This document shows positions 30,754 to 41,100 of a stretch of 64,000 bases of DNA, piece after piece. This DNA comes from CAVQZA01 sp963724805 (GTDB lineage: Bacteria > Actinomycetota > Thermoleophilia > Gaiellales > Gaiellaceae). The stretch lies in assembly GCA_963724805.1 (NCBI GenBank), contig CAVRWA010000012.1:372001-436000 (forward strand), in the 5' to 3' direction. Under the pieces are notes generated by a model. It was given only the letters and a program-made list of their open reading frames with translations. It made no database searches and had not been told where the DNA came from. A program made the translations under genes and the position numbers. How positions within the stretch are numbered: position 1 is the first letter of the stretch; every line of letters starts with the position of its first letter.

Positions 30754-33154
30754 CGAGCTCCCGCCGGTAGCGGGCGAGCTTCTCGCGCTCGGCCTCGACC
30801 ACCTCGGGCGGTGCGTTCTCGACGAAGCGCGCGTTCGCGAGCATCCCCTCCGAGCGCGCGACTTCCTTGCGGAGCCGCTCGAGCTCCACCTCGACGTTGC
30901 CGTTCGCCTTCACGCGCTCCGGCCGGACGACCGCGTCGAAGATCCGCTTCTCGTCGCCCTCGAGCGGCACGAGCACCCCGGAGCGGCGGAAGATCGGCGC
31001 CGCCTCCTGCACTGCGACGAGCGCACCCTCGGCATCCGCGTACTCGGACGCCGGCTCGGGCCACGGCGCCACGATCAGCCGCGGGCCGCGGCCCGGCAGG
31101 TTGCCCCAGATCTCTTCCGTCACGTGAGGCATCACCGGATGGAGGAGCTTCAAGAGACGCTCCAACACCGCGAGCGCGGTAGCGCTCGCGTCCCGGTCCT
31201 GCTCGTCGTAGAGCCGCGGCTTGATCGCCTCGGCGTACCAGTCGCAGAAGTCGTCGAAGGTGATGTGGTAGAGCGTGTCGGTCGCCGCGGCGAAGTCGAA
31301 GCGGGCGAGCGCGTCCTCGAGCTCGGCGCGGGCCGCGTCGAGCCGCGCGAGGATCCAGCGCTCCTCCAGGGTCTGCGGCCGCACTTCCGGCTCGGCGTCG
31401 CCCACGTTCTGGAGGATCAGCCGCGACACGTTCCAGAGCTTGTTCGCGAGCTTGCGGCCCTCCTCGATCGCGCCCCAGCTGAAGCGAACGTCCTGGGTGG
31501 AGGAGATCTTGAGCAGGCCGTACCTGGTCGCGTCCGCGCCGTAGCGGTCGACCGCCTCGAGCGGGTCGACGCCGTTGCCGAGGCTCTTCGACATGCGCCG
31601 CCCGTCGGGGGCGAGCACGGTGGAGGTGATGATCACGTCGGTGAACGGGATCTCGCCCATCAGCTCGAGCCCGGACATGATCATCCGGTTCTCCCAGAGC
31701 CGGATGATCTCGCGCGCGGTCACGTTCACGTCGCCCGGGTAGAACGACGCGAGCTCCGGTGTCTGGTCCGGCCAGCCGAGCGTCGCGAAGGGCCAGAGCG
31801 CGGAGGAGAACCACGTGTCGAGCACGTCGGGGTCGCGCTCGAGCTCCGTGGTGCCGCACTCGGCGCACGCCTCGGGCTCGGTGTCGGCGACGTTGACGTG
31901 GCCGTCCGGGCAGTACCAGATCGGGAGCTGGTGGCCCCACCAGAGCTGGCGCGAGAGGCACCAGTCTGGGATCGTCTCGAGCGAGTCGATCGCGAACCGG
32001 TGCTGCGACTCGGGGTGGTAGCGAACGCGCCGCTCCTGCAGCGCCTCGATCGCGGGTCGCGCGAGCCCCTCCATCTCGCACCACCACTGCAGGGAGATCA
32101 ACGGCTCGATCCGATTGTGCGTTCGCGCGCACGTCCCGACCGAGTGCCGGTAGTGCTCGCGCTTCTCGAGCTGGTCGTGCTCCTTCAGCCAGTCGAGGAT
32201 CACCGTCTCGGCCTCGTCCTGCGTGAGCCCGGCGAGCTCGCCCGCCTGCTCGTTCATGAGCCCGTCGAGGCCGATCACCATCGGCTCGGGGAGGCCGTGG
32301 TCGCGGCCGATCGCGAAGTCGGTCGGGTCGTGGCCGGGCGTGATCTTGAGGGCGCCGGTGCCGAACTCCGGCTCGACCCGCTCGTCGGCTATCACGGGCA
32401 CGCGGCGCTCGACCACGGGGACGAGGACCTCGCGGCCGATCGCGTCGCGGTAGCGGTCGTCGTCGGGATGCACGGCGACCGCGACGTCGGCGAGGATCGT
32501 CGGCGGGCGCACCGTCGCGACCGTGATGTACCCGTCGCCGTCGGCGAACGGGTAGCGGACGTAGCTGAGCGTGTCGTCCATCTCGACGTGCTCGACCTCG
32601 AGGTCGGAGATCGCGGTCGCGCAGACCGGGCACCAGTTGATGATCCGGTTCGCGCGGTAGATCCAGCCGCGCTCGTAGAGGTGAACGAAGAAGCGCATCA
32701 CCGCGCGGATGTAGTCGTCGTCCATGGTGAAGCGCTCGCGCGAGTAGTCGAGCGAGGCGCCGAGGCGGCGGAACTGGCCCATGATCACGCCGCCGTACTC
32801 ACGGAGCCACTCCCAGACCTTCTCGACGAACGCGTCGCGCCCGATCTCCTGCCGCGTGATCCCCTGGTTCGCCAGCTCCCGCTCGACCACGGCCTGCGTC
32901 GCGATCCCCGCGTGGTCGTAGCCCGGCTGCCAGAGCGTGTTGAAGCCACGCATCCGGTGCCAGCGGATCAGCGCGTCCTGGATCGAGCCGTTCAGCGCGT
33001 GCCCCATGTGCAGAGCGCCCGTCACGTTCGGCGGCGGCACGCAGATCACGTACGACTCGCGCGAGGGGTCGGGCTCGGCGTGGTAGAGCCCTTCCTCCTC
33101 CCAGGTCTTCTGCCAGCGCGCCTCGACGCCCTCGGGCTTGTAGAGCGGGTCCAT
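30737..33154 (-). CDS. valS: Valyl-tRNA synthetase
   Basis: 805 residues. Class I synthetase with canonical HMGH (PPNVTGALHMGHALNGSIQD) and KMSKS (GRRMSKSLGNGVDPLEAVDR) motifs, an editing domain (TVRPPTILADVAVAVHPDD) and a C-terminal coiled-coil tail (EVVEAEREKLARYRRELDAL). Start ATG 33154 (MDPLYKPEGVEARWQ); the open frame upstream is unrelated. The 20-nt gap to maoC has no T-box. Confidence 0.96.
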   Translation of the reverse strand: MDPLYKPEGVEARWQKTWEEEGLYHAEPDPSRESYVICVPPPNVTGALHMGHALNGSIQDALIRWHRMRGFNTLWQPGYDHAGIATQAVVERELANQGITRQEIGRDAFVEKVWEWLREYGGVIMGQFRRLGASLDYSRERFTMDDDYIRAVMRFFVHLYERGWIYRANRIINWCPVCATAISDLEVEHVEMDDTLSYVRYPFADGDGYITVATVRPPTILADVAVAVHPDDDRYRDAIGREVLVPVVERRVPVIADERVEPEFGTGALKITPGHDPTDFAIGRDHGLPEPMVIGLDGLMNEQAGELAGLTQDEAETVILDWLKEHDQLEKREHYRHSVGTCARTHNRIEPLISLQWWCEMEGLARPAIEALQERRVRYHPESQHRFAIDSLETIPDWCLSRQLWWGHQLPIWYCPDGHVNVADTEPEACAECGTTELERDPDVLDTWFSSALWPFATLGWPDQTPELASFYPGDVNVTAREIIRLWENRMIMSGLELMGEIPFTDVIITSTVLAPDGRRMSKSLGNGVDPLEAVDRYGADATRYGLLKISSTQDVRFSWGAIEEGRKLANKLWNVSRLILQNVGDAEPEVRPQTLEERWILARLDAARAELEDALARFDFAAATDTLYHITFDDFCDWYAEAIKPRLYDEQDRDASATALAVLERLLKLLHPVMPHVTEEIWGNLPGRGPRLIVAPWPEPASEYADAEGALVAVQEAAPIFRRSGVLVPLEGDEKRIFDAVVRPERVKANGNVEVELERLRKEVARSEGMLANARFVENAPPEVVEAEREKLARYRRELDALGD

Positions 33155-33174
33155 GGAGACGAATCGTAGTGGGC

Positions 33175-33593
33175 TTATCCGAGGAACCGCAGCAGGAGCC
33201 CGGCCACGCAGACGGGCTTGTCGTGCCCCTCGCGCTCGACCGTCGCCGCGATCGTCGCCTGGGTCCCTCCGGAGACGGGCTCGACGCTCTCGACCCGGAA
33301 GTGCGCGCGGATGCGGCTGCCGCTCGGCACCGGCGCGGGGAAGCGCACGCGGTTGAGCCCATAGTTCAGCGTCGTCCCCTCGTGTGGCTCCGCGACCTCG
33401 GCCCACATCGGCACAATCAGCGAGAGTGTCAGGAGCCCGTGCGCGACCGTCTTCCCGAACGGGCCGGTCGCCGCGAAGCCCGGATCGACGTGGATCGCCT
33501 GACGGTCGTCGGTCGCCTCGGCGAAGGCGTCGATCCGCGCCTGGGTGATCTCGAGCCAGCCGCTCGGGCCGAGCTCCTGGCCGGGCTCGAGGT

Positions 33594-33597
<4 letters not shown>
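33175..33597 (-). CDS. MaoC-like (R)-specific enoyl-CoA hydratase, CTG start
   Basis: 140 residues of hot-dog fold. GPSGWLEITQARIDAFAEAT, DDRQAIHVDP (the catalytic Asp/His pair), GKTVAHGLLTLSL and NYGLNRVRFPAPV all match MaoC dehydratases. There is no ATG, GTG or TTG that keeps the conserved N-terminus; CTG 33597, overlapping the clpX stop as CTGA, is the best start. It hydrates trans-2-enoyl-CoA to (R)-3-hydroxyacyl-CoA; pathway unknown. Between clpX and valS in the operon. Confidence 0.85.
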
Positions 33598-34871
<1,274 letters not shown>

Positions 34872-34914
34872 CGTCTCGATACTCCTTGTAGCGCGCCTGC
34901 CGCCGTTAGTCCAG

Positions 34915-35499
34915 CTAGCGGTGCGCGATGACGTTGTCGATGATGCCGTATTCCTTTGCTTCTTCGGACGTCATGTAGTAGTCGCGCTCCATGTCCTTCG
35001 ACACTGTCTCTGCGTCCTTCGCAGTGTGTACAGAGAGGATCTCCTCCAGGCGCCGCTTCAACGCGATCGTCTCGCGCGCCTGGATCTCGATGTCCGTCGC
35101 CTGCCCCTGGAAGCCGCTTGTCACCTGGTGGATCAGGATCTTCGCATTCGGCAGCGCCATCCGCTTCCCTTTCGCGCCGCCGGCGAGGATCACGGCGCCC
35201 ATCGACATTGCGATGCCGACGCAGATCGTCTGCACGTCGGGCTTGATGAACTGCATGGTGTCGTAGATCGCGAGGCCGGAGTACACCTGGCCGCCCGGCG
35301 AGTTGATGTAGATCGAGATGTCCTTGTCCGGATCCTCGGACTCGAGGTGGAGCAGCTGCGCGACGATCAGGTTCGCGATCTGGTCGTCGATCGGCGTGCC
35401 GAGGAAAATGATCCGCTCATTGAGCAGACGGGAATAGATGTCGAACGAGCGCTCGCCGCGCGAGGTCTGCTCGATCACCATCGGAATCAACGGGCTCAT
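34915..35499 (-). CDS. clpP: ATP-dependent Clp protease proteolytic subunit ClpP
   Basis: 194 residues with the catalytic Ser in GIAMSMGAVILAGG, His in PNAKILIHQV and a C-terminal RDYYMTSEEAKEYGIID. A single ClpP in this window; some actinobacteria need two (ClpP1P2), so a second copy may be elsewhere. 2 nt after tig. Confidence 0.98.
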   Translation of the reverse strand: MSPLIPMVIEQTSRGERSFDIYSRLLNERIIFLGTPIDDQIANLIVAQLLHLESEDPDKDISIYINSPGGQVYSGLAIYDTMQFIKPDVQTICVGIAMSMGAVILAGGAKGKRMALPNAKILIHQVTSGFQGQATDIEIQARETIALKRRLEEILSVHTAKDAETVSKDMERDYYMTSEEAKEYGIIDNVIAHR

Positions 35500-35501
35500 C
35501 G

Positions 35502-36845
35502 CTACTCCTTGCTACCGGGGGTCCATAGCTTCGTTTCGGTCTGCTGCTTTTCCTTTTCGGGCGTCCAGATCGCCTCGCGCGCCTCTGCCAGCTCAACCGG
35601 GATCCGCTTCACCTCGGCGGCAATCCGGTCGAGCGAGTCGCGCAGGCGGATGTCCTCGCGGAGCCGCTCGTACTCGCCGCGCTCGCGGAGCTCGGCGATC
35701 ACCTCGTCGGCGTCCTCGCCCGCGGCCTCGGCCTGCTCGCGCACGAGCCGGTCGACCTCGGCGTCCTCGACCGTGAGCGCGAGCTTCTCGGCGGCGGCCT
35801 CGAGCGTGACCTCGCGTGCGACGGAGTGCGCGGCCTCTTCGCGGACGCGCTGCACGAGCTCGTCCGCGGAGCCACCGGTCATCTGCAGATAGGCCTCGAA
35901 GGGGATGCCGCGGCTCTCGACGGAGCGCACGAGCCCGTTCAGGAGCTCGCGCGCACGGGACTCGACGAGGGGACCGCTCGCCTGGACGTTCGCCGCCTGG
36001 ACGAGCGCGTCGACAACGGCGGAGCGGAACGCGGCGTCGGCCTCGGCCTCGACCTGCTCCTTGAGGCGCTGCTCGAGGTCGGAGCGCAGCTCGTCGAGCG
36101 TGTCGAACTCGCTCGCGGTGCGCGCGAGCTCGTCGTCGAGCGGCGGCAGCACGTGCTCCTTGATCTCCTTGAGCTGAACCTCGACTGCGGAGGTCGAGTC
36201 GTCGGCGAGCTCGAAGCCGATCTTCTTCGACTCGCCGGCCTCCATCCCGAGCACGCCCTGCTCGACCTCCTCGACGAGGCGGCCGGCGCCGAGCTGGACG
36301 ACGTAGTCGTGCTGGGTCTCCCCACCGGGGCTGACCAGGTCGATCACGACGGTGTCGCCCGCCTGCGCCCCGCGGTCCTCGACCGGGCTGAGCTCGGCGA
36401 CCGACGCGCGCAGCACCTCGAGCTCGTGCTCGACCAGCCCCTCGGGAACCTCCGGCTCGGCGTAGGGAACCTCGAGCTCCGACCAGTCGGGGAGCACGGG
36501 CGCCGGCATCACCTCGACCGTCGCCGTGAACCGCCACGGGTCGGCGTCGTTCGCGGGCAGTTCGAAGTCGTACGCGGGCTGGGCGACGGGCCGCAGACGC
36601 GCGCGGGCTGCCGCGTTCCAGAACCAGCCGGAGATGTGGCTCTCGACGGCCTCGGTGTAGAGGCGGTCCTTGCCGACGCGGGAGATCAGCACCGGCATCG
36701 GCACCTTGCCCTTCCGGAAGCCGGGGATCTTCACGGTCTCGGCGAGGTCGTTCGCCGCGTGCTCGACGGCGTGGTGGACGTCGTGGCTCGGCACGTCGAC
36801 CGTGAGCCTCACCGTGTTCCCCGCCAACTCTTCGACCTGAGACAT
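35502..36845 (-). CDS. tig: Trigger factor
   Basis: 447 residues. Ribosome-binding loop in IPGFRKGKVPMPVL, a FKBP-like PPIase domain (GDTVVIDLVSPGG, KIGFELADDSTSAVEVQLKE) and a helical C-terminal chaperone domain. The first gene of the operon tig-clpP-clpX; start ATG 36845. tRNA-Leu lies 57 nt upstream on the same strand. Confidence 0.95.
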   Translation of the reverse strand: MSQVEELAGNTVRLTVDVPSHDVHHAVEHAANDLAETVKIPGFRKGKVPMPVLISRVGKDRLYTEAVESHISGWFWNAAARARLRPVAQPAYDFELPANDADPWRFTATVEVMPAPVLPDWSELEVPYAEPEVPEGLVEHELEVLRASVAELSPVEDRGAQAGDTVVIDLVSPGGETQHDYVVQLGAGRLVEEVEQGVLGMEAGESKKIGFELADDSTSAVEVQLKEIKEHVLPPLDDELARTASEFDTLDELRSDLEQRLKEQVEAEADAAFRSAVVDALVQAANVQASGPLVESRARELLNGLVRSVESRGIPFEAYLQMTGGSADELVQRVREEAAHSVAREVTLEAAAEKLALTVEDAEVDRLVREQAEAAGEDADEVIAELRERGEYERLREDIRLRDSLDRIAAEVKRIPVELAEAREAIWTPEKEKQQTETKLWTPGSKE

Positions 36846-36902
36846 CCTGCGGCCATTCAACCAGAGAGAGGGTGGGCTGCCGCCGAGTCCTTCGTTTCGA
36901 AG

Positions 36903-36986
36903 TGCGGGCGGGAGGACTCGAACCTCCAAGAGCTTTCGCCCAACGGGACCTAAACCCGCCGCGTCTACCAGTTCCGCCACGCCCGC
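36903..36986 (-). tRNA. tRNA-Leu (anticodon TAG)
   Basis: 84 nt with a long variable arm (TTGGGCGAAAGCTCTT), acceptor GCGGGCG/CGCCCGC, discriminator A and anticodon loop TTTAGGT (anticodon TAG). A short CTTCG/CGAAG hairpin follows its 3' end. Confidence 0.97.
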
Positions 36987-36989
36987 GTC

Positions 36990-37016
36990 TTGCACGTAAA
37001 CGATACGGGCTACGAT
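36990..37016 (+). promoter_or_regulatory. Putative leaderless promoter of the UspA gene
   Basis: TTGCAC (36990-36995), 15-bp spacer, TACGAT (37011-37016), then GTG start at 37023, 6 nt after the -10. The expected transcription start coincides with the start codon. Divergent from tRNA-Leu. Confidence 0.45.
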
Positions 37017-37022
37017 CGGAGT

Positions 37023-37457
37023 GTGAGCTTCATCGTGGTCGGGATCGACGGCTCGGACGAGTCGAAGCGGGCGCTGCACTGGGCGCTCAACGAGGCACGC
37101 CTGCGCGACGCGAAGCTGCTCGCCGTCCACAGCTGGACGTACCAGTTCACGGCCGGCCCTGGGTACCTGCCGGGGGCGGACCCGGAGGTCCGGGCCTCGA
37201 TCCAGAAGGAGGCCGAGCAGGTGATCGACGACGCGCTGGCGGAGTTCGCGACCGGCGGCGTCGAGGTCGAGCGCAGCGCTCCGGAGGGGCAGCCGTCGGC
37301 GATGCTCGTCGAGGCGGCGGAGGGCGCCGACCTCCTCGTCGTCGGCTCGCGCGGGCGAGGCGGCTTCTCGGGCCTTCTGCTCGGCTCGGTGAGCCAGCAG
37401 TGCGCACACCATGCGCCCTGCCCGGTCGTGATCGTCCCGCCGGCCAAGAACCTCTAG
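37023..37457 (+). CDS. Universal stress protein (UspA family)
   Basis: 144 residues. N-terminal FIVVGIDGSDESKRALHWAL and the ATP-binding pattern GSRGRGGFSGLLLGSVS (G-x2-G-x9-G-S) near residue 110, ending CPVVIVPP. ATP-binding USPs are induced by stress; role here unspecified. Start GTG 37023, probably leaderless. Upstream of hsp20 on the same strand. Confidence 0.92.
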   Translation: MSFIVVGIDGSDESKRALHWALNEARLRDAKLLAVHSWTYQFTAGPGYLPGADPEVRASIQKEAEQVIDDALAEFATGGVEVERSAPEGQPSAMLVEAAEGADLLVVGSRGRGGFSGLLLGSVSQQCAHHAPCPVVIVPPAKNL

Positions 37458-37551
37458 GTAGTTCCCCGCACCGGGTTCCGGAGCCCGCCCCGATGTGCGC
37501 CGCGGCCGGACGCGCGACGATTGGTGGTGCCTACGACAAGGAGGTGGATTC

Positions 37552-37971
37552 ATGCCGACAACGCCGCTGATTCCGTTCCGCGAGCTCGATTCGATGGAGC
37601 GGAGAGCACGGCGGATCTTCGATGCGTGGGGCCTCGTCCCCATGCTCGTTCCCGCCGCCGACATCTACGAGACTCCCGACGAGCTGGTCGTGGAGCTCGA
37701 GGTCCCCGGCTTCGACGAGAAGGATCTCGATGTCGAGGTGATCGACCACGTGCTGACGGTCAAGGGCACGCGGAAGGAGACCAAGGAGCAGGACGAGAAG
37801 ACGTTCCGTCTGCACGAGCGGCTCGACCGCGAGTTCCTGCGCCGCTTCGAGCTTCCGCCCGAGGCGGACACCACGAGGGTGAAGGCCGTCTTCACGAAGG
37901 GCGTGCTGGAGCTCCACACGCCGAAGACGATCGAGGCGAAGGCCCACAGAATTCCGATCGCGGCCAAGTAA
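37552..37971 (+). CDS. Small heat-shock protein Hsp20 (alpha-crystallin)
   Basis: 139 residues. Alpha-crystallin domain from about 38 (PAADIYETPDELVVELEVPG) to 125 (FTKGVLELHTPKTIE) with the conserved GVL. A holdase chaperone. Strong ribosome site AAGGAGGT 6 nt before the ATG. No CIRCE or HAIR element seen upstream. Confidence 0.95.
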   Translation: MPTTPLIPFRELDSMERRARRIFDAWGLVPMLVPAADIYETPDELVVELEVPGFDEKDLDVEVIDHVLTVKGTRKETKEQDEKTFRLHERLDREFLRRFELPPEADTTRVKAVFTKGVLELHTPKTIEAKAHRIPIAAK

Positions 37972-37987
37972 CCTCGGCCGGCACCGT

Positions 37988-38016
37988 GCGCGCGGGCTCC
38001 GCAGGGGCCCGCGCGC
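37988..38016. terminator. Bidirectional hairpin terminator
   Basis: GCGCGCGGGC (37988-37997) and GCCCGCGCGC (38007-38016) are perfect complements with a 9-nt loop, between the convergent hsp20 and ABC permease genes. No U-tract. Confidence 0.65.
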
Positions 38017-38021
38017 CTCTC

Positions 38022-39362
38022 TCAGAGCAGCCGCCGCGCCGCCGTCCGGGCCGCGAGGCCGTAGGCGAGTGCGAGCGCGGCCAGCCACACGCACTCGCGC
38101 AGGAACACGCCGGCCGGGTGTGTGTCGTAGAGCGCGACCGTGAAAGCGTGCACCGCATGCCCGAACGGGAAGAGGGCGCCGATCCACGCCACCACTGGCG
38201 CGGTCCCCTGCGGGACGAGCGCGACGAGCGTGAGCGGCAGCGCGACGAGGAACGCGACGAGCGTCGCCGTTCCCGCCTCGCGCGCGAGCGCGCCCACGAG
38301 GACTCCGAAGGCGCCGAACGCCGCCGCCGCGAGCAGGAGCCCGGCGACGAGGAGCGGCACGCGCTGCCACGGCTGCCCGCCCGAGACGTGCCCGAGCTCG
38401 ACGATGAGGCCGAACACGAGCGCGAGCAGCAGCCCGAGCCCGGCCGCGATCAGCGTCACGAACGCGATCTTCTCGGCCACCAGCCGGCCGAAGCCGGCGA
38501 GGCCGCCGACGAGCCGCCCGAGCACGTTCTCCTCCCGCTCGGCGACGATCGCGCCCGCGCCGAGCAGCACCGCCACGAACGCGAGCGCCAGCGCGAGCGC
38601 GTAGGCCTGCACCTGCGCGGAGAGGATCCACGAGCGCCCGCCCTGCGAGACGTGGACGAGCTGGATCGGGTTCGCGGTCGCCCTGAGGAACGTGCCGACC
38701 TGGCCGACCGCGCCGTTCAGCTGGTTCATGAAGGCGCCGAGCTCCTTCGCGCGCGCGGCCACCGCGGGATCGGGCGAGCGCGCGAGCACGGCGAGCTCGG
38801 CGCGAGCGCGGCGGACTCCGAGCAGGCTGAACCTGGTCTTGCCGATCACCCCGCCGCCGCCGTGGAGCAGCAGGTTCACCGCGCTCAGGTTCGCCTCGAT
38901 GTAGGCCTTCTGCAGGTCGAGGTTCGTCGAGTAGACGAACGAGCGGAGCTTCTCGACCACCCGGGTCGAGAGCCCACCGCGGGTCGTTCGCAGGATCAGC
39001 TTCGGGCTCTGCTCGAGCCCGCGGAGGTCGGAGGTGAAGCCCTTCGGCACGGTCAGGATCGCCAGCACCTGGCCCGACGCGAGCTGGCTGTCGGCCTGCG
39101 CCTCGCTCATCCGGACGAGCTTCACCTCCTTCGCCGAGTCGAAGAGCCGCTGCAGGTCGAAGGTCTGCTTGCCGACCACGAGCACGCTCGGCAGCCCCTC
39201 GGGCGCCACGAGCGCGACCCGCGGCCGCTCGCCCGCGTAGCGGACGACGAGGCCGACGAGGAGCGCGACCACGAGCGGGTAGACGATCAGAGCGCCCGCA
39301 AGCGCGGGCGAGCGGCGCAGCAGCAGCACGTCCTTCCCGAGCAGCAGACGGATCGCCCTCAC
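38022..39362 (-). CDS. ABC-2 type export permease
   Basis: 446 residues, six to seven predicted membrane helices. One near the N-terminus (ALAGALIVYPLVVALLVGLV), then a large extracytoplasmic domain of about 230 residues with coiled helices, then the ABC-2 bundle (LAFVAVLLGAGAIVAEREEN) with ending ALALAYGLAARTA. YhgE/Pip-like layout. Overlaps the ATPase gene by 4 nt. Exported substrate unknown. Confidence 0.85.
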   Translation of the reverse strand: MRAIRLLLGKDVLLLRRSPALAGALIVYPLVVALLVGLVVRYAGERPRVALVAPEGLPSVLVVGKQTFDLQRLFDSAKEVKLVRMSEAQADSQLASGQVLAILTVPKGFTSDLRGLEQSPKLILRTTRGGLSTRVVEKLRSFVYSTNLDLQKAYIEANLSAVNLLLHGGGGVIGKTRFSLLGVRRARAELAVLARSPDPAVAARAKELGAFMNQLNGAVGQVGTFLRATANPIQLVHVSQGGRSWILSAQVQAYALALALAFVAVLLGAGAIVAEREENVLGRLVGGLAGFGRLVAEKIAFVTLIAAGLGLLLALVFGLIVELGHVSGGQPWQRVPLLVAGLLLAAAAFGAFGVLVGALAREAGTATLVAFLVALPLTLVALVPQGTAPVVAWIGALFPFGHAVHAFTVALYDTHPAGVFLRECVWLAALALAYGLAARTAARRLL

Positions 39363-40000
39363 ACCTGCTCCTCGAGATACCCGGCGGGCGGGCCCTCGTA
39401 GACGAGCCGCCCCTCCTCGAGCACGAGCAGCCGGTCGGCGACGCGGCGGGCCTCGTCGAGGTTGTGCGTCGCGAAGAGGACGCCGCCCCCCGCGCCGCGC
39501 ACGCGTGCGACGAGCTGCCAGAGCGCCCCGCGGCGGCGCGCGTCGAGTGAGGCGGTCGGCTCGTCGAGGAGCAGCACAGACGGCTCGCCGAGCAGTCCGA
39601 TCGCGAGGTTGAGCCGCTGCTGGTTCCCGACCGAGAGCTCGGCCGCGTGCCGGTCCTCCACGTCGAGCCCGACCTCCGAGAGCGCGCGGTCGACGGAGCC
39701 GCCGACGTCCGCGAGCCCGGCCAGGCGGGCGAAGAGCTCGAGGTTCTCGCGCGGCGTGAGCCGGCCGTACAGCGCGGGGCGCTGCGGCATCCAGCCGATC
39801 TGCGACGCGGCCGCAACGCTGCCACCGCTCGGCCTCAGCGCCCCGGCGAGGATCGAGAGCAGCGTGGACTTGCCGGCGCCGTTCGGCCCGCCCAGCGCGA
39901 CCACCTCGCCCGCCGCGACCTCCAGGTCCGTCGGCTCGAGCACGACGCGGCGCCCGAACCGCCGGGTCACGCCGTGAGCAGAGAGGAGCGGCGGCGTCAG
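39359..40000 (-). CDS. ABC transporter ATPase, CTG start
   Basis: 213 residues. Walker A GGPNGAGKSTLL, Q-loop WMPQRP, signature LSVGNQQRLNLAIGL (a degenerate LSGGQ) and Walker B VLLLDEPTASLD. The best start is CTG 40000, overlapping the lipoprotein stop as CTGA, which puts the first beta strand (LLSAHGVTRRFG) in place; a GTG about ten codons later is the conventional alternative. Powers the permease encoded downstream. Confidence 0.88.
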   Translation of the reverse strand: MTPPLLSAHGVTRRFGRRVVLEPTDLEVAAGEVVALGGPNGAGKSTLLSILAGALRPSGGSVAAASQIGWMPQRPALYGRLTPRENLELFARLAGLADVGGSVDRALSEVGLDVEDRHAAELSVGNQQRLNLAIGLLGEPSVLLLDEPTASLDARRRGALWQLVARVRGAGGGVLFATHNLDEARRVADRLLVLEEGRLVYEGPPAGYLEEQV

Positions 40001-40686
40001 GACGCGACCGGGGGCTTGATCACTACGGTCGTCCCGTAGTGCGAGAGGTCGACCGTGCGCACGGCGTTCGACGGATCGCCCGTCTCGACCGGGCCCGAGA
40101 TGCGAACCCGCAGCAGGCGGGAGCTCTGCTTGTCGATCCAGAGGTCGACGTCGACGAGCTTCGCGCTCGGCGGGTTGCCGAGGATCGGCGAGATCGCGCT
40201 CACCGGCACCTGCCCCGTTACGTGGTAGGCGTCCTGCTCGCCCACCTTCTCGCTGCCCGCGCTCTTCACCTGCGTCGCGCCGGCGATCACCGCGAGGACG
40301 CCCTTCGCAGGATTGAAGAACGTAGCCGGGTCCGTGGCCACGCTCACCGTCTGCCACGCCTGCGTGAACGGGTTGCGGATGTAGTAGCGCCCGTCGACCA
40401 CGATCAGCGTCGAGCGCAGAGGCAGGCCGAGGAGCGTGCCGGTCACGTCGGCCTTGACGTTCCCCGGGAGCACGACGTCACCGTCGGCGTAGATCAGGTG
40501 GAGCCCCTTGGTCGAACGCGGGCCGCGCTGCTCGTCGTAGACGAAGTGGAAGCTCCGCTCGGCGGAGGTCGCCTTCGTCGCAGCGGCAACGATCTGCTCC
40601 GGCGGCGGCCCCTTCGCGCCCCCGCCGCAGCCCGCGAGGACGAGCGCGACGGCCGCGAGCAAGGTCGTTCCGAGGAGCGGACGCAC
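39997..40686 (-). CDS. LppX/LprAFG-family lipoprotein
   Basis: 229 residues. Signal peptide with lipobox LAGC (Cys at about 20), then the LppX_LprAFG fold: TSAERSFHFVYDEQ, GLPLRSTLIVVDGRYYIRNP and SRLLRVRISGPVE. In mycobacteria these bind and shuttle lipids or lipoglycans with an exporter. Here it heads an operon with an ABC-2 exporter, suggesting the same division of labour; this is inference from context. Confidence 0.85.
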   Translation of the reverse strand: MRPLLGTTLLAAVALVLAGCGGGAKGPPPEQIVAAATKATSAERSFHFVYDEQRGPRSTKGLHLIYADGDVVLPGNVKADVTGTLLGLPLRSTLIVVDGRYYIRNPFTQAWQTVSVATDPATFFNPAKGVLAVIAGATQVKSAGSEKVGEQDAYHVTGQVPVSAISPILGNPPSAKLVDVDLWIDKQSSRLLRVRISGPVETGDPSNAVRTVDLSHYGTTVVIKPPVAS

Positions 40687-40729
40687 GGACGGATGGTGTC
40701 GCCCGTGCGCCCGCAGCGCAACTCGCTCC

Positions 40730-41077
40730 CTACATCCCCTTCACGAGACCGATCACGTGCCCCTCGGGGTCCGCGAACATCGCGAGCGTGACCATGGGAA
40801 GCTCGGTGACCGGCATCACGGTCTTGCCGCCGAGTGCCTCCGCCTTGTCGAGGACCGCCTGCGGATCGTCGGTCGAGACGTAGAACGTGACGTGCCCCGG
40901 GCCGCCGTCCTGCGACTGCCCCAGCCCACCGGCGATGCCTTCGCCCTCCTTCTCGACCATCGCGTAGCCCATCTCGGGGATTGCCTCGGTCTTCCAGCCG
41001 AAGAGCTCTCCGTAGAAGCTCTGCAGCGCCGGCAAGTCCTTGCCGACCACCTCGAAATGAACAACCGGGTTCGCCAT
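40730..41077 (-). CDS. VOC (glyoxalase-like) family protein
   Basis: 115 residues with the two-fold beta-alpha-beta3 VOC pattern: VVHFEVVGKDLPALQSFYGE, GHVTFYVSTDDPQAVLDKAE and FADPEGHVIGLVK. Likely a small-molecule-binding or resistance protein. Start ATG 41077 with AAAGGAGG 7 nt upstream. Third gene of the ArsR operon. Confidence 0.88.
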   Translation of the reverse strand: MANPVVHFEVVGKDLPALQSFYGELFGWKTEAIPEMGYAMVEKEGEGIAGGLGQSQDGGPGHVTFYVSTDDPQAVLDKAEALGGKTVMPVTELPMVTLAMFADPEGHVIGLVKGM

Positions 41078-41100
41078 GCCACTGCCTCCTTTTGGTGGGC

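Noticed and set aside
37458..37551. CIRCE or HspR (HAIR) heat-shock operator before hsp20
   Set aside because: Neither TTAGCACTC/GAGTGCTAA nor CTTGAGT/ACTCAAG arms are present.
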